From NCBI RefSeq assembly GCF_900078745.1, contig NZ_FKII01000056.1:1-64000 (forward strand): a stretch of DNA of 64,000 bases, written 5' to 3'. Of the stretch, positions 63,115 to 64,000 are shown piece after piece; position 1 is the first letter of the stretch, and each line of letters begins with the position of its first letter. Made by a program: the position numbers and the translations under genes. The stretch comes from Candidatus Ichthyocystis sparus. GTDB lineage: Bacteria > Pseudomonadota > Gammaproteobacteria > Burkholderiales > 2013Ark19i. The notes beneath the pieces are model-generated. The model did no database searches. It was given only the letters and a program-made list of their open reading frames with translations, and had not been told where the DNA came from.

Positions 63115-64000
63115 ATGTATCCTGTATCTTTAACTGGCTCTACTGCTCCTGATGATGTTACAGAGGGTGAAGGTGATGGGGATAATAAAGAGGAAGAGGC
63201 TGTTCTACAGAGTGGTGTTAGTGTAGGCGGTTTGCAGCAAGTTGAGGCTTCCGCTTCAGCTGATACTACTGCTTCAGCTGCCACTACTATTTCAACTACT
63301 GGTACTGTTCTGGGTAGGGCGGTGAGTACCAAGGGTAGAGGTAAGGCTGCTGGCAAAAAGCGCGGTACTGCCTCTGCTTCTTCTTCAGCTACTACTTCAA
63401 CTGCTACTGTTACTGTTACTGGTAAGGCTGGTGGGAGTACCAAGGGCGGAGGTAAGGCTACTGGCAAAAAGCGCGGTGCTGCCGCTGCTGTTTCTTCTTC
63501 AGCTACTACTGCTTCGACTACTACTACTACTGTTACTGGTAAGGGAGTGGGTACCAAGGGCGGAGGTAAGGCTCCTGCTAAAAAGCGCCGTACTGCTTCT
63601 GTTGTTTCTTCTTCAGCTACTACTGCTTCAACTACTGCTACTGTTACTGGTAAGGGAGTGGGTACCAAGGATAGAGGTAAGGCTCCTGCCAAAAAGCGTG
63701 GTACTGCTGCTGTTTCTTCTTCAGAGGCTACTCTTGATCCGGATGTTTTGAGTTCATTGGGTGTTAATCTATCTCCCGAGATTGTTGGAATAATTGCAAC
63801 TCTTTTTCATGAAGTTTGTGAATTCGCTAGGAATGTTTATGATAGCATGGAGGACAAACAGCTCCCACAAAGCGAGAGTGAAAAACTTTCAGTTACCGGT
63901 CGAGGCATTTGGTACAATACTTATAGCTCAATGTGTAGGTGTTTTTTTGTATCTAGGTGTTTTGGTGAGTACCATGCTAGTTATCGTCCTGTTTTTGTAC
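63115..64000 (+). CDS. Family A paralog, 3' cut by window edge; four H1-like repeats then alpha
   Basis: Open from ATG 63115 to the window end, 295 residues, no stop. The start MYPVSLTGSTAPDD and GGLQQVEA are standard. Residues about 65-200 are four tandem Thr/Ala/Lys repeats of 37-39 residues, each with a core such as KGRGKAAGKKRGT, KGGGKATGKKRGA or KGGGKAPAKKRRT. The alpha domain begins near 208 (SLGVNLSPEIV) and includes IWYNTYSSMCRCFF and CFGEYHASYRPVFV at the edge. The alpha sequence is closest to those at 58494 and the second unit of 42259. A beta domain and tail are expected outside the window. Function unknown. Confidence 0.88.
   Translation, partial: MYPVSLTGSTAPDDVTEGEGDGDNKEEEAVLQSGVSVGGLQQVEASASADTTASAATTISTTGTVLGRAVSTKGRGKAAGKKRGTASASSSATTSTATVTVTGKAGGSTKGGGKATGKKRGAAAAVSSSATTASTTTTTVTGKGVGTKGGGKAPAKKRRTASVVSSSATTASTTATVTGKGVGTKDRGKAPAKKRGTAAVSSSEATLDPDVLSSLGVNLSPEIVGIIATLFHEVCEFARNVYDSMEDKQLPQSESEKLSVTGRGIWYNTYSSMCRCFFVSRCFGEYHASYRPVFV
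63310..63720 (+). repeat. 111-117-bp coding repeat, four copies
   Basis: ggtaag marks unit starts at 63421, 63538 and 63649, with a variant first unit near 63310; spacing 117 and 111 bases. All units are in frame. Confidence 0.85.

Noticed and set aside
63027-63692. Minus-strand 221-codon frame
   Set aside because: It is the complement of the low-complexity Thr/Ala/Lys repeats of the 63115 gene. Similar minus frames oppose the same repeats at 18521 and 26129.
1-64000. Insertion sequence or phage origin of the array
   Set aside because: No transposase, integrase, terminal inverted repeats or phage structural genes seen. Duplication boundaries follow gene units instead.

Overview
The window is one continuous accessory locus: a tandem array of large paralogous genes, all on the + strand. 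I see no tRNA, rRNA, transposase, phage gene or recognisable housekeeping gene. Long uninterrupted frames, Shine-Dalgarno-like GGAG/GAGG motifs before most starts and occasional GTG/TTG-type starts indicate a bacterium. Long AT-rich spacers, lineage-specific tandem paralogs, Ser/Thr/Glu-rich tandem-repeat proteins and poly-G tracts recall Anaplasmataceae (Ehrlichia-like intracellular bacteria). That placement is an inference with modest confidence. From memory, Ehrlichia genomes contain clustered proteins with an uncharacterised domain called DUF3514; I could not check whether this is the same domain.

The core building block is a domain of about 175 residues in two subtypes, usually in the order alpha then beta. 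Alpha reads roughly SLGVxLSPDS ... IWYxTYxxMC ... CLxEYHAKHRPxFIR ... LLxFLSRLDCAV ... SCxDFxxVLDxAGIP. Beta reads VQCVDLLGVKLHPDSA ... IWCKTYRELH ... CLCIYHYKYRPxFIR ... LLxFLSKLDCAIR ... VSCEDFINVLDxAGIP. Family A proteins have an N-terminus MYPVSxTxAxAxxD...GxLQQVE, a Lys/Ala-rich histone-H1-like linker, one or two alpha-beta pairs, and a Ser/Thr/Glu-rich tail. Tails come in two classes: a short one ending in HHHWLEKLD, and a long one with the motifs GPKKSFIMQ and LAALLNRG and a basic RGRKRKR-type end. Comparing the DNA shows that the short tail is a frameshifted and deleted form of the long one. Family B starts MNPVxGVxDS...LQQA and is followed either by a different central region (21376-22623) or by two beta-like domains (31438-34611).

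Layout: 1-1434, end of a family A gene; 2204-4006, 4334-6436, 8523-10631 (second half decayed to about 11615), 13578-17672 and 18408-20630, family A; 21376-22623, family B; 23434-25197, decayed long-tail gene; 26184-30749, largest A gene with displaced tail; 31438-34611, B/beta chimera; 35970-38312, beta-beta gene with a possible ATT start; 38968-40788, an unrelated-looking AT-rich gene; 42259-46566, 49293-52085, 53619-57674 and 58494-61532, family A; 63115 to the end, start of another A gene. Between them lie decayed fragments and spacers built from recurring modules: T (3' flank of A genes), U (upstream of B genes), S (short spacer), R (large spacer in the second half) and P (5' leader of A genes). 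The duplicated unit therefore includes both genes and flanks.

No protein has an evident N-terminal signal peptide or membrane segment. Basic C-termini, H1-like Lys/Ala repeats and RKRK clusters make secreted, nucleus-directed effectors a reasonable hypothesis. Simple repeats (G9 tracts, an octamer repeat upstream of a start, in-frame hexamer to 123-bp repeats), truncations, fusions and gene fragments suggest a fast-evolving diversity-generating locus.
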